Shown here: positions 53,370 to 64,000 of the stretch, in pieces
Layout of the letters: every line of letters starts with the position of its first letter
Numbering within the stretch: the stretch's first letter is position 1
DNA from: Mactra quadrangularis
Lineage: Eukaryota > Mollusca > Bivalvia > Venerida > Mactridae
Direction of reading: 5' to 3'
DNA: 64,000 bases
NCBI GenBank assembly: GCA_025267735.1
Contig: CM046307.1
Span: forward strand, 8,562,258-8,626,257
Translations under genes and position numbers: made by a program
The notes under the pieces: model-generated
What the model was told of the DNA's origin: nothing
Databases searched by the model: none
The model's input: the letters and a program-made list of their open reading frames with translations, nothing else

Positions 53370-55625
53370 ATCTGATTAAAACCCGATATAAAATTTTACC
53401 GCTCGCATACTCGCTAATTTAGATCTTGCCTTTTCCAAACGAAGGTCACGTTCAGGTGACCTTTTCTCATCATAATATTCATGACGAAATTGTTATGATA
53501 CGTAACTTGTTTACATCGTCTACGTCACGCAATTTGAAATGAGCCACCCAATAGCAGACTGTGAATAATACCGCTGTTAAATTTACATACAAACCTTGGT
53601 CTAAAAATAGAAATTACGAACTCAAAATGTGATTAATAGTGTTTTCGTCTAGATGAAAGCTACGCATTGATTGGTCGACACAAAGTTCATCTCGACGTGA
53701 CCTTGCATTGGCTAAGTAGAGATCCAGTACGACAACGCTCTACAGGATCTCTGTTAACGGAGATTGGGTATCGTATATGCTGATTATTAAAAAAGATGTT
53801 TGTTGTTTGAAAACCCTCGTTTTCTTTGTTTTAACTGCGTTAAAACATGTCCCTGTCCCTTAATGTATACAAGTCCTTCAACTTGGCACCTGAATTTAAT
53901 GACAAACAGTTGCTTTGATCAAAATTTAAAGCGCATATCTTAAAAATGCAAAACTAGGTCAATTGGTCAATTTAAAAGTATAATAATAGCCAAATACACA
54001 TTATAATACAAAGATTTAACAGGGTGTACTGAAAGTGCTGGAAATCGAGTTTCAGAGACTTACATTCACAATAAATTTCGACCGTCGACAGGGAACACCC
54101 CTTCCGTAACCACCCCATCTGCGGCCCCAATATTCAGATCCTTCCTACGCGCCTGAGCAAAGAAGTAAGTCAACCGCCGACGGATGCTTAAAATTAAAGT
54201 CGCTCTGATAAGACGAGCGTTAATTTCCGTTACAACTCAATTCAATTATTCGTGAAAGGTTTAGTCCTAATCGTGACCTCGTGCTGCGTAATTTCCCGCG
54301 AAACGGACATTTTACTGACTGACACGGTGGGAGGAGGTGGTGTTTTTTAGGTAAATTAAAAGCATGTTATGTCGTATCATGCGGTTTAAATACATCTTTA
54401 TTTTGTATAATATATAATTTTATTTCCATCCTAGGTATTCACTGTTGACGTAATTTATCTGGTTCTTTTAGATTTTTTATGTGAAATTCCACTGCTGTTT
54501 TAGTGTTTTTCGTTCTCGTGTAGTCAAGACCAATGCGGTCAGGTTCTGAGTTATTTTATAAAATTAGTTTTAATATAGGTAGTTAAGTTATTAACTACTA
54601 GATTGAGTTCCCAAATTAATGGATATGCTGCGTTCATTGTGAGGAATCTGAAAGACTGACTTTCTTGGTTTTAGGTATTCGTCCTCGGACCATTTCGCCC
54701 TACTTGTTTTCAGATGGAGTGGTTTACAGTCATTTCCACACTTATTAATTTGTCATTAGTTATCTCTGCACCATTTTATGCTTACATTATAATCACATGT
54801 TTTTTTTTTTAATTATTTTGTATGAATTATGATGAAATAATTAACAAAAGATCTACAAGATAATTTATTTCTTTATAATTCAATTTATTGGTTAAAAATG
54901 TTTTTTCAATGGCAGTGACTAGTGTTTAGGTACCATAAGTTACTCTAGACCCAGGGACTAGAGTAAGGGAAGTTCGGTAACTGCTGGCAAGGGTAGGCTA
55001 GAGTCACGGAAGTCCAATAACATTTGTATGTTTCAACCTTTAAACATCAGAAAACTTAAATATTTCTCAAACAAGCAGAAAACACCCCATTTTGGATATA
55101 TTAATATTCTGTACTTCTACTGGATGCAAACTGAAACATAAGGTAGCAAAGACAGGTCATTTTTTATCTTTAAGAAATATACCTAATGTTATACATCATT
55201 GGAAAGAGCATTTTAAATGCAGATCAATGCACTTTATTTTAAAGAAATACTACTTGGAGTAAAAATGTTATGGCATTTTTAAGTTGCCATGGTTAACAAA
55301 AACATGAGGTGAAAATAAGGACACATGAAGTCTCTTTGCAAAGTACATATATTTATTGTCAAAATAAACACAAGGTGTCACAAGGAGCTCATAATGTTAA
55401 CATCAACAGAAAGACAAATTAAAATTTAGACCAAAGCACTTTAAATTAAGTGTCAATCACTAAGGACAACAAAGTAATTGTATTTTAAAGTTACCATGGA
55501 CATTGAAATATGTGCCGTGACAACAATTTATGGTTTGCCCAATACATCAGTCTACGAAAATAAGTGGTTTTCCAAACAGCTCATTTTTAAGAGCAAGCAC
55601 AATACCTCATTCACAGAATTTTGGT
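53370..55625. other. Non-coding stretch
   Basis: No gene is supported. AAGGTCACGTTCAGGTGACCTT at 53443-53464 is a short hairpin. The section near 54060-54330 is less AT-rich and could be a promoter or UTR, but I cannot attach it to a gene. Confidence 0.35.
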
Positions 55626-55652
55626 CCCCCCCCCCCCCCCCAAAAAAAAAAG
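55626..55652 (+). repeat. Poly-C/poly-A homopolymer junction
   Basis: A run of about 15 C is followed by about 10 A. The open frames across it (Pro- and Lys-runs) are artefacts. Confidence 0.9.
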
Positions 55653-56043
55653 TTGGTTGCCCGAATTAAAATGTGGTTGTCCCGGGCAACCATTCACCCT
55701 CAGATTTTGTAGACTGCATGTTGCCATTGCAGTTTTCATCATATTCTTGTAAGAAAATATCATTTTTCAATGTCATAATAATTTTTATTAAAAAAAATTG
55801 TGTCGCTGCAAATTATTATTAAATCACCAAGACAAAAATCTTTATTTTAGATAAATATAATTTTGTAAGATTGTCATGGTAACAAAACTGTAAGCACAAT
55901 TTGGTGTCTACAAAGTGATTTTTATAAAAAATCTAAACACTACTGTTTTTCACAGAATACTGCAAATTTAACAAATTGTCACTTTTCTACATTCCCAAAT
56001 ATTTTAGATCTTCAGTTTAATAATCCTAAAGCAGCTTGTAAAA
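55653..56043. other. 3' flank or 3' UTR of the minus-strand gene at 56-57 kb
   Basis: This sequence lies directly downstream of the stop codon at 56044 on the minus strand and may hold its 3' UTR. I saw no other feature. Confidence 0.3.
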
Positions 56044-56079
56044 TTACAAAATATCATGGAATTCTGCGTAACCCGGAAC
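56044..56079 (-). CDS. Last coding exon of an unidentified gene
   Basis: A very good acceptor (CTTTTTTTCTTGTGTTTTCAG) leads into GTTCCGGGTTACGCAGAATT and onward, encoding VPGYAEFHDIL and TAA. The phase (0) fits the donor of the exon at 56934. The joined C-terminus reads ...KHHQGLQ-VPGYAEFHDIL. I do not recognise the family. The fit of splice sites and phase is the main evidence. Confidence 0.5.
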   Translation of the reverse strand, partial: VPGYAEFHDIL

Positions 56080-56933
56080 CTGAAAACACAAGAAAAAAAG
56101 TCTAGTTTGTTTCTTAATTGATTTTATTATGATGTTTGTTAAATAGTTGATTGTCGTTGATAATTATGATAACTTTAATACAAATTAACAAAAGTATCAA
56201 TAAATCACTATCTATTGTACTAATGATGATGGGAACTAGTGAATCTTGTATGTTGGAGTATAAAATGACAGAAACAGAAAGATTTGGCATAGTGGTTTAA
56301 TTTTAAAGACATATCACAAAATAGACTTTACATGAACTAGTTATGATAATTGGGAAATGACTTAAAGGAAATAACATATTGGGGCAGTAAAAGCACCACA
56401 ATCAATAAATATAAACTGAACCCTGATAAGCAAGAAATCACCAATTATAATCAAAAGTTGAACTCATTTTTTTTCATCTTACCGGTATTTTTTTCCTGGA
56501 TATAACAGCTTACTACTAAAAAAGTTCAATATACATATTGTACACAACAACAAGAACTCGTGCCATTTTGGCAAAAAGCTTCTCTTCTAAATCTAACTAT
56601 TTTAAGGCAGAATTTCCTAAATGTTTGAAAGTGATGACGTGGTAAAATGTCATTCAATATTGAAGGCTCAGAATTTCATGAAACATTATGTCAAATTTCA
56701 AGATCCAGATTCCAAATGATAATGCTTATTGTGAGTATGTTGGTTTTGACAAGTTGTTAATATCTTGCTCCTAGTGAACAGAGAATATGAGTTTTCAACC
56801 ACAATTTAAATCAGAAGGATCTTACATCATGCCTCAAAACGTTAGGCTAAGTTTTGCATAATTGAATTATCTAAAACAAGGTTCTAAATAATAAAATAAT
56901 GATTTTTTTTCAAATTTTTATTGAGCATCTCAC

Positions 56934-57065
56934 CTGTAGACCTTGATGATGTTTATAACAATCTCTGCTTGAAAGAGCTAGGAGGCATACACTAGGAGTG
57001 AGAGGTGGGTGCCCACTGGTTAGAGAAGGGTCTGTCACAGTAACAAAGAGATGTCTTGAGGTGAA
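56934..57065 (-). CDS. Internal exon of an unidentified gene
   Basis: A 132 bp exon (44 codons, phase 0 at both ends) lies between TTTTTGTTGTTGCAG and CAG|GTGAGA on the minus strand. Its peptide (FTSRHLFVTVTDPSLTSGHP then PLTPSVCLLALSSRDCYKHH) looks like conserved protein, and the opposite strand has stops. It joins cleanly to the terminal exon at 56079-56044. Upstream exons were not found with certainty. A start-like ATGACGGACAACCAAG with a donor at 57562 lies further upstream, but does not join in frame directly. Confidence 0.5.
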
Positions 57066-58181
57066 CTGCAACAACAAAAATAATCTTAGACATAAAATTT
57101 TTGTGATAATACCTTGAATTATGTTTAACATTAAGCAAATCTAAAATTTCATGGAAATTTAGCAACTTGACATCATCAGCCAATCAATGGCATAGGGATT
57201 CAGGTCCATGAAAATTAAGTTTGTTACAGATCTCTTCTAACGGCTATATAGTATAAAAATAAATATTGCTGTATCAATATGAAGCAAGTTTGATGCTAAC
57301 AATTCATTCTGTATTCTATCACATAATTTTCATCGACACAACAATACAAATGGAAAAACATTTTCTATCCGAATTTTTGACTATCCAAAATATACTACAC
57401 TTAACTTAAACCTCGCCTAGGCAATTCAAGGCAAAAGATATCAACAAATATTTAGGCTCAAAATTCTCGTAAATACATGCAGTTTCTGAAAATCATATTG
57501 CAAATTATTGCGAACTCGTTTAATTTATAGTATTGCACGGTAAAAAATGCGAAAATTCTTACCAATTATCTTGGTTGTCCGTCATGCCAGATTCTACCAA
57601 AAAATGTCTGTACAGGTCGCTAAACATGTCCTTTCATCAAAACTAATAACTTTTTACACATAAAACATCTTTAGAAGACGGTAATTTATGGATAATAGCA
57701 CCTGGTAATTCTGTAAATTTCAATGAAGACCGCCATTTTTGTTGACGATCTTGGTCATCTGTCCAATTTAAAGTCGCGAAACGAGTGTTTGAAAGTGTAA
57801 CCAAACAAAAACCTGACTTGCTCATGTAGATAAGGTATTTTTTAGTTTATCTGAACAAAAAAATAAATGATTTTTATGTATAATATAAAAGAAATGCAGG
57901 CATGAAATTTGCTTGTTTACAATGGTGACACAATGGAGAAGCCTCATTATGGTTCTCATTGACGTTGCTACATAAGGCGATTAATAACTTTGTAGTTGTC
58001 TTCAAAGTGTCACCTATTTAGTTTGATTAGGTGCTCAGTAATGTTTGAATACATTTTGGCCAATATACAGAGATAGGGATAAATTTTGTCTTGATAGGAA
58101 AAGTGCTTCTTGATGACAAAAATCAACAGGCAGTTTTCAATTTCAAAGGGCAGTTTGACTCACCCAATGGACACTTTCCTT
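57066..58181. other. Probable intron and 5' region of the minus-strand gene
   Basis: It holds a 60-codon minus-strand frame, 57643-57825 (MSKSGFCLVTLSNTRFATLN...), and the small ATG-plus-donor noted at 57585-57563. Either could be 5' exon material, but neither can be joined with confidence. No repeats of note. Confidence 0.3.
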
Positions 58182-58935
58182 CAAACTCCTCACAGCGGTT
58201 ACGTCACGCGTTGCTACTTTAACCACTGCATTCACATGAATCACGTGACGCAAGTAGTACCATGTGACTAATGTTTAAATTTAAACGAGCAATAACGGTT
58301 AGCCTAAAAAGCGTTAGACGTAATGTAGCGAAAAATAACATTGAATGATAAAAAATGTGGTTGATTTACACGTTCTGCCAAAGAAATAAGACAAGTTAAA
58401 TAGAAATATATCATTATGAACCAAAATTGTTGAATTCATGGATGAATTACACCTGAAAGTGAGCAAGATCGGGAATGAGCTGCGTTGTCCACCCAATAGG
58501 GTCCTTGGTCCAACTCACGCTACTTATATGATGCTTTTGGTTAGAAATCTTAAGTAAGTAGGATAAAATTATATGTGTATGATACTGAAAAATATAACAT
58601 TTATATATTAAATGACTAGAATAAGTACAGTTATCCATTTAATATTTATTTTGCGTAACATTTTGTTATTCATGCAATTTTACGCACTTTAGGTAACCGT
58701 TGTCAGGGTAAAATTAATCTTGTTTTTTTTTCAAGTTATTTATTCATACTATTTATTTTTTCCTTTTATGTGCTTTGAACATCATATTTTACTAAAAGAA
58801 GACTATATTTATTAAAAATATTAAAATGTAAAAGAAAATATGAAAAAAGTTTTTCGGCTCTCTGAGGGACGAATTTACTTGTGGAGGCAGTGGTTATTGA
58901 TTTGATAAAGGGAGATAACCACTGCGGGGAGTTTG
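58182..58935. mobile_element. 754 bp non-autonomous DNA element with perfect 9 bp target duplication
   Basis: The ends CAAACTCCTCACAGCGGTTACG and, inverted, CAAACTCCCCGCAGTGGTTATC flank a body without transposase. ACTTTCCTT stands immediately on both sides (58173-58181 and 58936-58944), a perfect 9 bp target-site duplication. Two shorter relatives lie at 14165-14249 and 22952-23003. A 9 bp duplication points to Mutator-like transposition, though Merlin-type elements (8-9 bp) are an alternative. Confidence 0.85.
58438..58553 (+). CDS. Exon-like segment inside the 754 bp element
   Basis: An ATG begins MDELHLKVSKIGNELRCPPN followed by RVLGPTHATYMMLLVRNL, 38 codons, ending at a consensus donor (TTAA|GTAAGT). 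The minus strand of the same segment also reads open (ISNQKHHISSVSWTKDPIGW...) with weaker splice signals, so only one reading can be real. The stretch is not obviously repetitive and may be a captured host exon. Function unknown. Confidence 0.25.
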
Positions 58936-59009
58936 ACTTTCCTTATGATTTTTTTATCAACATAATAGCACTTTTAGCTCTTACTTTTTTCAATGTATTA
59001 TCCAGTTTT

Positions 59010-59276
59010 ATTATACCCCCGCTTCGAAGAAGAGGGGGGTATACTGTTTTACCCTTGTCCGTGCGTGCGTCCGTCCGTTACAAAATTTCCGTCACAGTTT
59101 TCTCAGCAACTATACCATGCAGCAGCCTGAAACTTTGCATATTGCTTCATCCTATAGTCCCATGTGGTGTAAAGCGATTTCATGCTCCTTACTCATCTAC
59201 TTCCTGTTAGTCGCATATTTTTAGATTTTGGCGGGGGTATCACTAGTGAGCATTAGCTCACAGATTTACTTGTTTT
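59010..59276 (+). repeat. 267 bp mollusc-type repeat, copy 1
   Basis: It begins TTATACCCCCGCTTCGAAGA, contains CGTGCGTGCGTCCGTCCGTT, then GGCGGGGGTATCACTAGTGA and a TTTACTTGTTTT end. TATACCCCCGC and GCGGGGGTAT are inverted relative to each other. A nearly identical copy is at 61511. The Pro/Val open frames in both are shadows. Confidence 0.9.
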
Positions 59277-59527
59277 AACTGGCTTAACTGTTTTTAACAT
59301 TTCATATCAATGAAATCTTTCAAATTGAACAATCATTATTTTCAATTATCTTTGGTTACAATAACAATAATTCCTCCATCAATAAGGCAAATGTAAGCTT
59401 GTGGAAGAGTTGCGAGTACAGGGTAGGTACTGTGTAAGCTGGGTAGGTGTGCTGGCGGCTGTGATATAAACATAACTGTAATAAAATTGTCATTAAAACA
59501 AACAAGCAAACAAATTAATGATCTTTT

Positions 59528-59764
59528 TTATTCAAATTCACAAATCATCGGAATATCTGGATCACCTTTGGGAAAATTACTTTTTAACAGTTTTTTTGAG
59601 TTCTTACAACTTTTGCAATCACTGTATTCAATAATCAGGGCTTGAATTAGACCCGAGACCTTGGGTTTTGACGCACGGAAATTCCAAAATACCCCTTTTT
59701 CACCCTCATTCAAAATTGCCCGTGCTTCAATTTGACCCGCGTATATTTTGTCTTCAAGAGTCAT
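59528..59764 (-). CDS. Unrecognised 78-residue open frame
   Basis: An ATG-initiated frame (MTLEDKIYAGQIEARAILNE...) has a lysine-rich middle (CKSCKNSKKLLKS). Its stop codon overlaps an AATAAA polyadenylation-type signal. Composition is protein-like, but I recognise no family. It may be a terminal exon or repeat-derived. A hAT-like element is inserted just upstream of its ATG. Confidence 0.25.
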   Translation of the reverse strand: MTLEDKIYAGQIEARAILNEGEKGVFWNFRASKPKVSGLIQALIIEYSDCKSCKNSKKLLKSNFPKGDPDIPMICEFE

Positions 59765-59784
59765 AGTTGAATCGTTGAGCGTAC

Positions 59785-60255
59785 AGGCCTCCTAGTGAAA
59801 CCTTTAAAACCTTTAAAAACCTTTAATTTCAGAGAAAACCTTTAAAACCTTTACATTTTCCCAGAAAACCTTTAAAACCCCAAAATAGCCTGTAATTCTC
59901 ACTCAAAACCTTTATATTTGCTGACTGGTTGCCGTGCTAGCTTAAAGCAAGTAATGGATTTTGTTCTGCATTTTCCCTACACTGAAAAACAGGAGCTATG
60001 TATGATATAAATATGCAGAGAAAATAGGTATACACATTAAATAAGGTATGTATTATATTGCATAATTCAAACAGTATATAACATCAAAAAATGACTTTGG
60101 TATGACTGTGGGTTTAATAAAGAAATGAGAACTTTGACGAAAATAGCCTTTATTTACTCTTTATTTTTTCATATTTTACACTAAAAGACCTTTATTTTCA
60201 TACATTGGAGCCTTTATAAAAACATTTATTTTTGTTTTGGCCTGCTAGGAGGCCT
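59785..60255. mobile_element. hAT-like miniature element, 471 bp
   Basis: The ends AGGCCTCCTAGTG and, inverted, AGGCCTCCTAGCA flank a body with a TTTAAAACC short repeat (59797-59885). The flanks GAGCGTAC (59777-59784) and GAGTGTAT (60256-60263) match at 6 of 8 positions, compatible with a decayed 8 bp duplication as made by hAT transposases. It is non-coding. Confidence 0.6.
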
Positions 60256-60263
60256 GAGTGTAT

Positions 60264-61510
60264 ATAACGTCTGCCTATGTGATGTAATCGACCAATCAGC
60301 GATGCCCGCTACGCGGGAGTTGCAGTTATATACCTGCTTCAAAAGCCGATAATTAGTAACTCCTTTGTTTATCAGTGGCCCCTGTGTATGTTGTCACCAA
60401 TGCAGACCAATCAATGTCAGCTAAAAAAAATCAATAATGCTACATGTCGGCCTGATAAGATTGTTTACGTAATCAAACGGTTGCAATTAAACAAACATGT
60501 GACAAACTGATATTGCGTTGATTCAAGTAGATAAGGCTTTTTGTATGCTTGCTGTTAAATTGATGATTGTATTTAATTATGAGCATGTTTAAATACACGT
60601 ATAATAATCGGAGGCATGCTGAACGCATTATGACAATATCAATTCGTACCGGAATACATTTTCCCGTAAATTTTTTTATTGAAATTCTAGGGTACCAGTC
60701 GCAATGCTTATAAAGGGAAGCTACTCTTGTCAAACTTCAAAGGGAAACTTCTCTTTACCATACGGACTGAACTTTATTCATAATTATAATATTTCTTATT
60801 TATTACTCCCCTTGAGAGATGTACGATTCATATCGTTAGTTTGAATTTTGATTTTAATGCAGTTAAAGTAACTTTTATCTAGCATGTTAAACATGGTTCA
60901 CAAATTATTATGTGTATTCCGATATCACTAGATGACCATATTATTAGATTAAGAATGTTTTTCAAAAATAGAAAGTAGTTTTAATAATGTCATAAATTTT
61001 GACGTCATTATGATTCATAATTATACTGCGCAACCGTGCGCATCAACTAAGCTTTTAAATGCACAGGATTTTTTTTAAAGGGGGTAATAGCGCTCTGCGG
61101 GTCCTTATCCCGATCTCTGAATATATATATAATTTAGATAGAATTGTAAGCAAATATTTATTGGAAATAAGACGATTTCTTGAATATTTCTTAATTGTGA
61201 AAAAATATGCAATTGTCTTGTTAGAAAGTCAGCTATTTTCGTATGAAAATTGACTTATTTCTCGTTAACAAATATGAATATTTTTAGTTATTCATTTTTA
61301 GTCTGTCTTAGATTACATTTAATATTTAGCTTGATTTTTCAAAGAAAATTAGCTATTTCTATCACTTTTGTGTTGGTTTTGGTTTTCAAGTTAAAAATTT
61401 TTAAAAACTTAACATCTTCAACACTATCCAAGTTAATTTATTTTAAGTTTGTATACTTATTTAGTGGGACTATATTAACCATACTGTGATAGAGAATAAC
61501 AGGATGAATT
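60264..61510. other. Non-coding stretch
   Basis: I see only short AT-rich open frames here, and no gene, RNA or repeat of note. Confidence 0.4.
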
Positions 61511-61782
61511 ATTATACCCCCGCTTCGAAGAAGAGGGGGGTATACTGTTTTACCCTTGTCCGTGCGTGCGTGCGTCCGTCCGTCCGTTACAAAATTTCCG
61601 TCAGTTTTCTCAGCAACTATACCATGCAGCAGCCTGAAACTTTGCATATTGCTTCATCCTATAGTCCCATGTGGTGTAAAGCGATTTCATGCTCCTCGCT
61701 CATCTACTTCCTGTTTGTCGCATATTTTTAGATTTTGGCGGGGGTATCACTAGTGAGCATTAGCTCACAGATTTACTTGTTT
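61511..61782 (+). repeat. Mollusc-type repeat, copy 2
   Basis: It matches 59010-59276 almost base for base, with a slightly longer GTGCGTGCGTGCGTCC run. It ends where a degenerate tandem array begins. Confidence 0.9.
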
Positions 61783-62430
61783 TTTGAGTTATGACCCCTT
61801 TATACTTAAAAAGATTGCAAAATATGTGGTTTAAGTTTTTCCTGTGTAAAATATCTTCAATACTGATTAGGATATTTGACTTAAAGTATTAGTGTATGTC
61901 TGTACCATGACTACACAACTATGAAGGGACGTAACTTTGGATGAATTACTTTCAGAGTTATGCCCCTTTATACTTAAATATTTAATATTAAAGCTTGTTT
62001 AAACTGAATTTATTTAGTTTAAAAGTTGGTTTGCTTATTCATGAGCACTTAATCTACTGAACTTCAAAAAATGTAACTCTTGATGAATTATTTTTGAAGT
62101 TGTGCCCCTTTTCAACTTATTAATTAGGGTTAAAGTACTTTGAAGTGAAATGTTTTCAATAGTCATCAAGATATTTAAATGACAGTGAGTTAGTATGCTT
62201 ATTCATCTGTACTACATCTACACGACTACCAAGGGACATAACTCTTGATAATTGTTTTGGCGTTATGCCCCTTTACTTTAATATTGAAATTTGTTCAAAT
62301 TGAAATATTCATAGTTCCTTATAAAGATATTTGAATAAAAGTAGGTATGCTTATTCATTGATACTATGTCTACTAAACTATAAAGGGACATTACTATGGA
62401 TGAATGTTTTAGGAGTTATGTCCCTATTGT
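61783..62430 (+). repeat. Degenerate tandem repeat, about 140-170 bp unit, four copies
   Basis: The anchor GAGTTATGCCCCTTTATACT recurs in variant form at about 61786, 61955, 62097, 62261 and 62413. Each is preceded by AAGGGACATAACTCTTGATGAA-type sequence. The AAGGG-CATAACTCT core is shared with the satellite units at 50850-53118, so the arrays may be distantly related. Confidence 0.75.
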
Positions 62431-62849
62431 TTGACTGATTTATTTCCTTTAACAAGTTGAGTCCTGTTTTGAAATCATTTTTGTTTAAAGATAAGCCTTG
62501 CCATGAACAAAACACCCCAAAAAGTGGAGTGGGCTGTCCTTCAATGCCTCCTTGGACTGCTCTGAAAAATTCTCAATCTTCTCAGTATTTTTGTTGATTT
62601 TCCTAGTTTTACCCCTGCATTTTTTTACAATTTTGGAAGATGTTGGTGCATTTTCACTTTTAGGGAAACTGGCAGGATCCTTTTTGAGGGGAAGTGAACA
62701 GTAGTTATGAAATTGTTAGGGGAAAAAATACTTTAAAATACCTTAAACTTGTTATAGTTTTTAGTGTAAATGTTCAAAAATATGTCATTACTTAAGATAT
62801 TCTCTAAATATTAAGTTTAAAAAAAATCATTTAAAATTAATCATAAAAA
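62431..62849. other. Non-coding spacer
   Basis: I see no gene or repeat in this stretch. Confidence 0.4.
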
Positions 62850-62975
62850 TCCATGATCTGAACAGAGATTTGAACCCACAATCTCTCCAGTTGTAAGCAG
62901 ACACTTTACCATGTCACCATAAAAGCTAGCTTGAAGGCAAATGAATACAAGTGCTGTATCTGCTACAATTTTGTG
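62850..62975 (-). mobile_element. tRNA-derived SINE, family 2, copy 3
   Basis: The minus strand has TTTTATGGTGACATGGTAAAG and GGTTCAAATCTC, a degraded tRNA head matching the copies at 8780 and 9040. On the plus strand the GCTTGAAGGCAAATGAATAC-type segment follows. Confidence 0.6.
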
Positions 62976-63414
62976 ATAATATTGAAACTTAATTAACTTA
63001 TATGTTAACATAAATACTATTTTTTTATGCCTGGCTGTTATTCTATCCCTTAAACATTAAGTTGGTTCTTTGTTTGGTATGACCCCTTTCTAAACAGATG
63101 GTACATCATTCAATCCTTTTATCTCATGTTTGTTTAAATAATTAGTATGAGAGTTTGCCAAGTGACTTATCAGGATGTTGTCAATTATAATCATGTTTAA
63201 ATCTCTGCTTTATGTACTTTATGTCACTATTGTCATCAAGTGGTGTGATTTTATTGTTCATTAGTAATGATTTACTACTTTCAGTTTTAATTGTACCAAC
63301 CATAAACACTGGGCCTGTTTTGATAAGTGAACTTGTGAACATTGAAACAACAGGGAATTTGAACATAGTAAAGTAAAAGTAAAACAGTAAAAAAACAACG
63401 ACTATAAAACAACT
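62976..63414 (+). promoter_or_regulatory. Presumed promoter/5' UTR region of the gene starting at 63415
   Basis: This AT-rich stretch lies upstream of the short first exon. No distinct core element stands out. The minus-strand frame 63181-63366 is not convincing. Confidence 0.25.
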
Positions 63415-63444
63415 ATGTCTGACGACTGGGATGATTCTGCTGAG
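63415..63444 (+). CDS. First coding exon, 10 codons (MSDDWDDSAE)
   Basis: The ATG in AACTATGTCTGACGACTGGG opens MSDDWDDSAE and runs into a consensus donor, GAG|GTAAGA, in phase 0. Acidic Trp-Asp-Asp starts of this kind occur in Vasa/DDX4 helicases (the fly protein starts MSDDWDD) and in eIF3 subunit J. Ten residues cannot decide between them. The next exon is not recognisable before the window ends. Confidence 0.45.
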
Positions 63445-64000
63445 GTAAGATCTTCTTGCATTAATACTTGAATGCTGGATTATTACATGATTTTATGTAG
63501 ATATTTATCATATATTTCATCCTGATTTACCATATTTTAAACAATGTTTTTTCCTTATGTTTTATGAAGACAGTCAAAATGACATGTGATTTTTTATATG
63601 TAAAAAATAATAAAAAATGAGATTATATAGAATAATAATATAAATGATTTTAAGTTAAACTGATTTCATTTTATTTGCTCAATATATACATCTCTCTGCT
63701 TTGTGGAAATGAGTTATTCTATACATTTAGGCTATTTGATAATTTGACTTATTCTATAAGATATGATAAATGGGGACAGTGGTTGTAAAAAATACAGGTT
63801 ATTCTCATCAATGAAAAACATGTAACTTGTCTCTTCTTCCATAAAAAGCCTAAAGAACTTGATGTGGCAGAAGTTAATTCTGAATTCTAAAAACATGCCT
63901 ATTAGGCAAGTGTGCAATTTGTGTAATAAAACTTTTGTTGAATAGGCTCAAATAGAAAAGTAATATACTTTCTAGGGCAGTCTGTAGGCAATTTCTTTGT
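63445..64000 (+). other. Intron 1 of the gene starting at 63415 (partial)
   Basis: This is AT-rich sequence after the donor at 63445. I found no second exon with good splice sites before the right edge. Confidence 0.35.

Noticed and set aside
58453..58548. Minus-strand exon reading (ISNQKHHISSV...) at the same place as the plus-strand exon-like segment
   Set aside because: Its acceptor (ACTTACTTAAG) is simply the complement of a strong plus-strand GTAAGT donor. The plus-strand reading has an ATG and a better splice site.

Overview
The window reads as AT-rich nuclear DNA of a marine invertebrate, most likely a bivalve mollusc. This rests on split genes with GT-AG introns, tRNA-derived SINEs, CR1-type LINEs ending in short tandem repeats, a pearl-like element (tandem array of about 168 bp plus an ACGG-type microsatellite between CCCCCGCC-type inverted ends), a Polinton fragment, and many small inverted-repeat elements. 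No species can be named from sequence alone. There are no bacterial operons, rRNA genes or CRISPR arrays.

Host genes are sparse. Two neighbouring minus-strand paralogues encode neuronal-calcium-sensor-type EF-hand proteins. Gene A starts at 2457 and its later exons lie beyond the left edge. Gene B has exon 1 at 13211-13615 and its last exon at 6432-6635, joined in phase across a 6.6 kb intron full of repeats. A minus-strand gene of unknown identity shows its last two exons near 56-57 kb. A short plus-strand first exon (peptide MSDDWDDSAE) sits at 63415. Possible first exons at 1001 and 58438 are weaker.

Mobile DNA dominates. From 14 to 23 kb there are inverted-repeat elements, including two adjacent elements (15372-18252 and 18250-19743), each carrying its own dispersed 14-15 bp motif in many copies. 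From 24 to 33 kb lie a 5'-truncated CR1, an element with 470 bp inverted repeats enclosing a zinc-finger exon, a Polinton remnant (integrase C-terminus with chromodomain, penton-like protein, small basic peptide, N-terminal part of the major capsid protein), and a degenerate satellite built on AGAAnGTTCT palindromes.

From 36339 to 45099 is a structurally complete Ty3/Gypsy LTR retrotransposon: LTRs about 98 percent identical apart from one 23 bp gap, a tRNA-Leu-type primer binding site, gag, a broken pol ending in a PHD finger, and a third ORF. That ORF joins an SR-rich basic region, a C2H2-like finger and a TatD-type metal-dependent nuclease domain with all expected metal ligands present. 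A splice donor in the 5' LTR and an acceptor 3 bases before the third ORF suggest it is made from a spliced, env-like message. This is the most unusual object in the window. From 46 to 50 kb follows a nearly full-length CR1/L2-type LINE with a 2A-like motif, a PHD finger, an AP endonuclease and a reverse transcriptase, interrupted by two stop codons. The right quarter holds the pearl-like element, an 80 bp perfect palindrome flanked by direct repeats, a 754 bp element with a perfect 9 bp target duplication, and further mollusc-type repeats.
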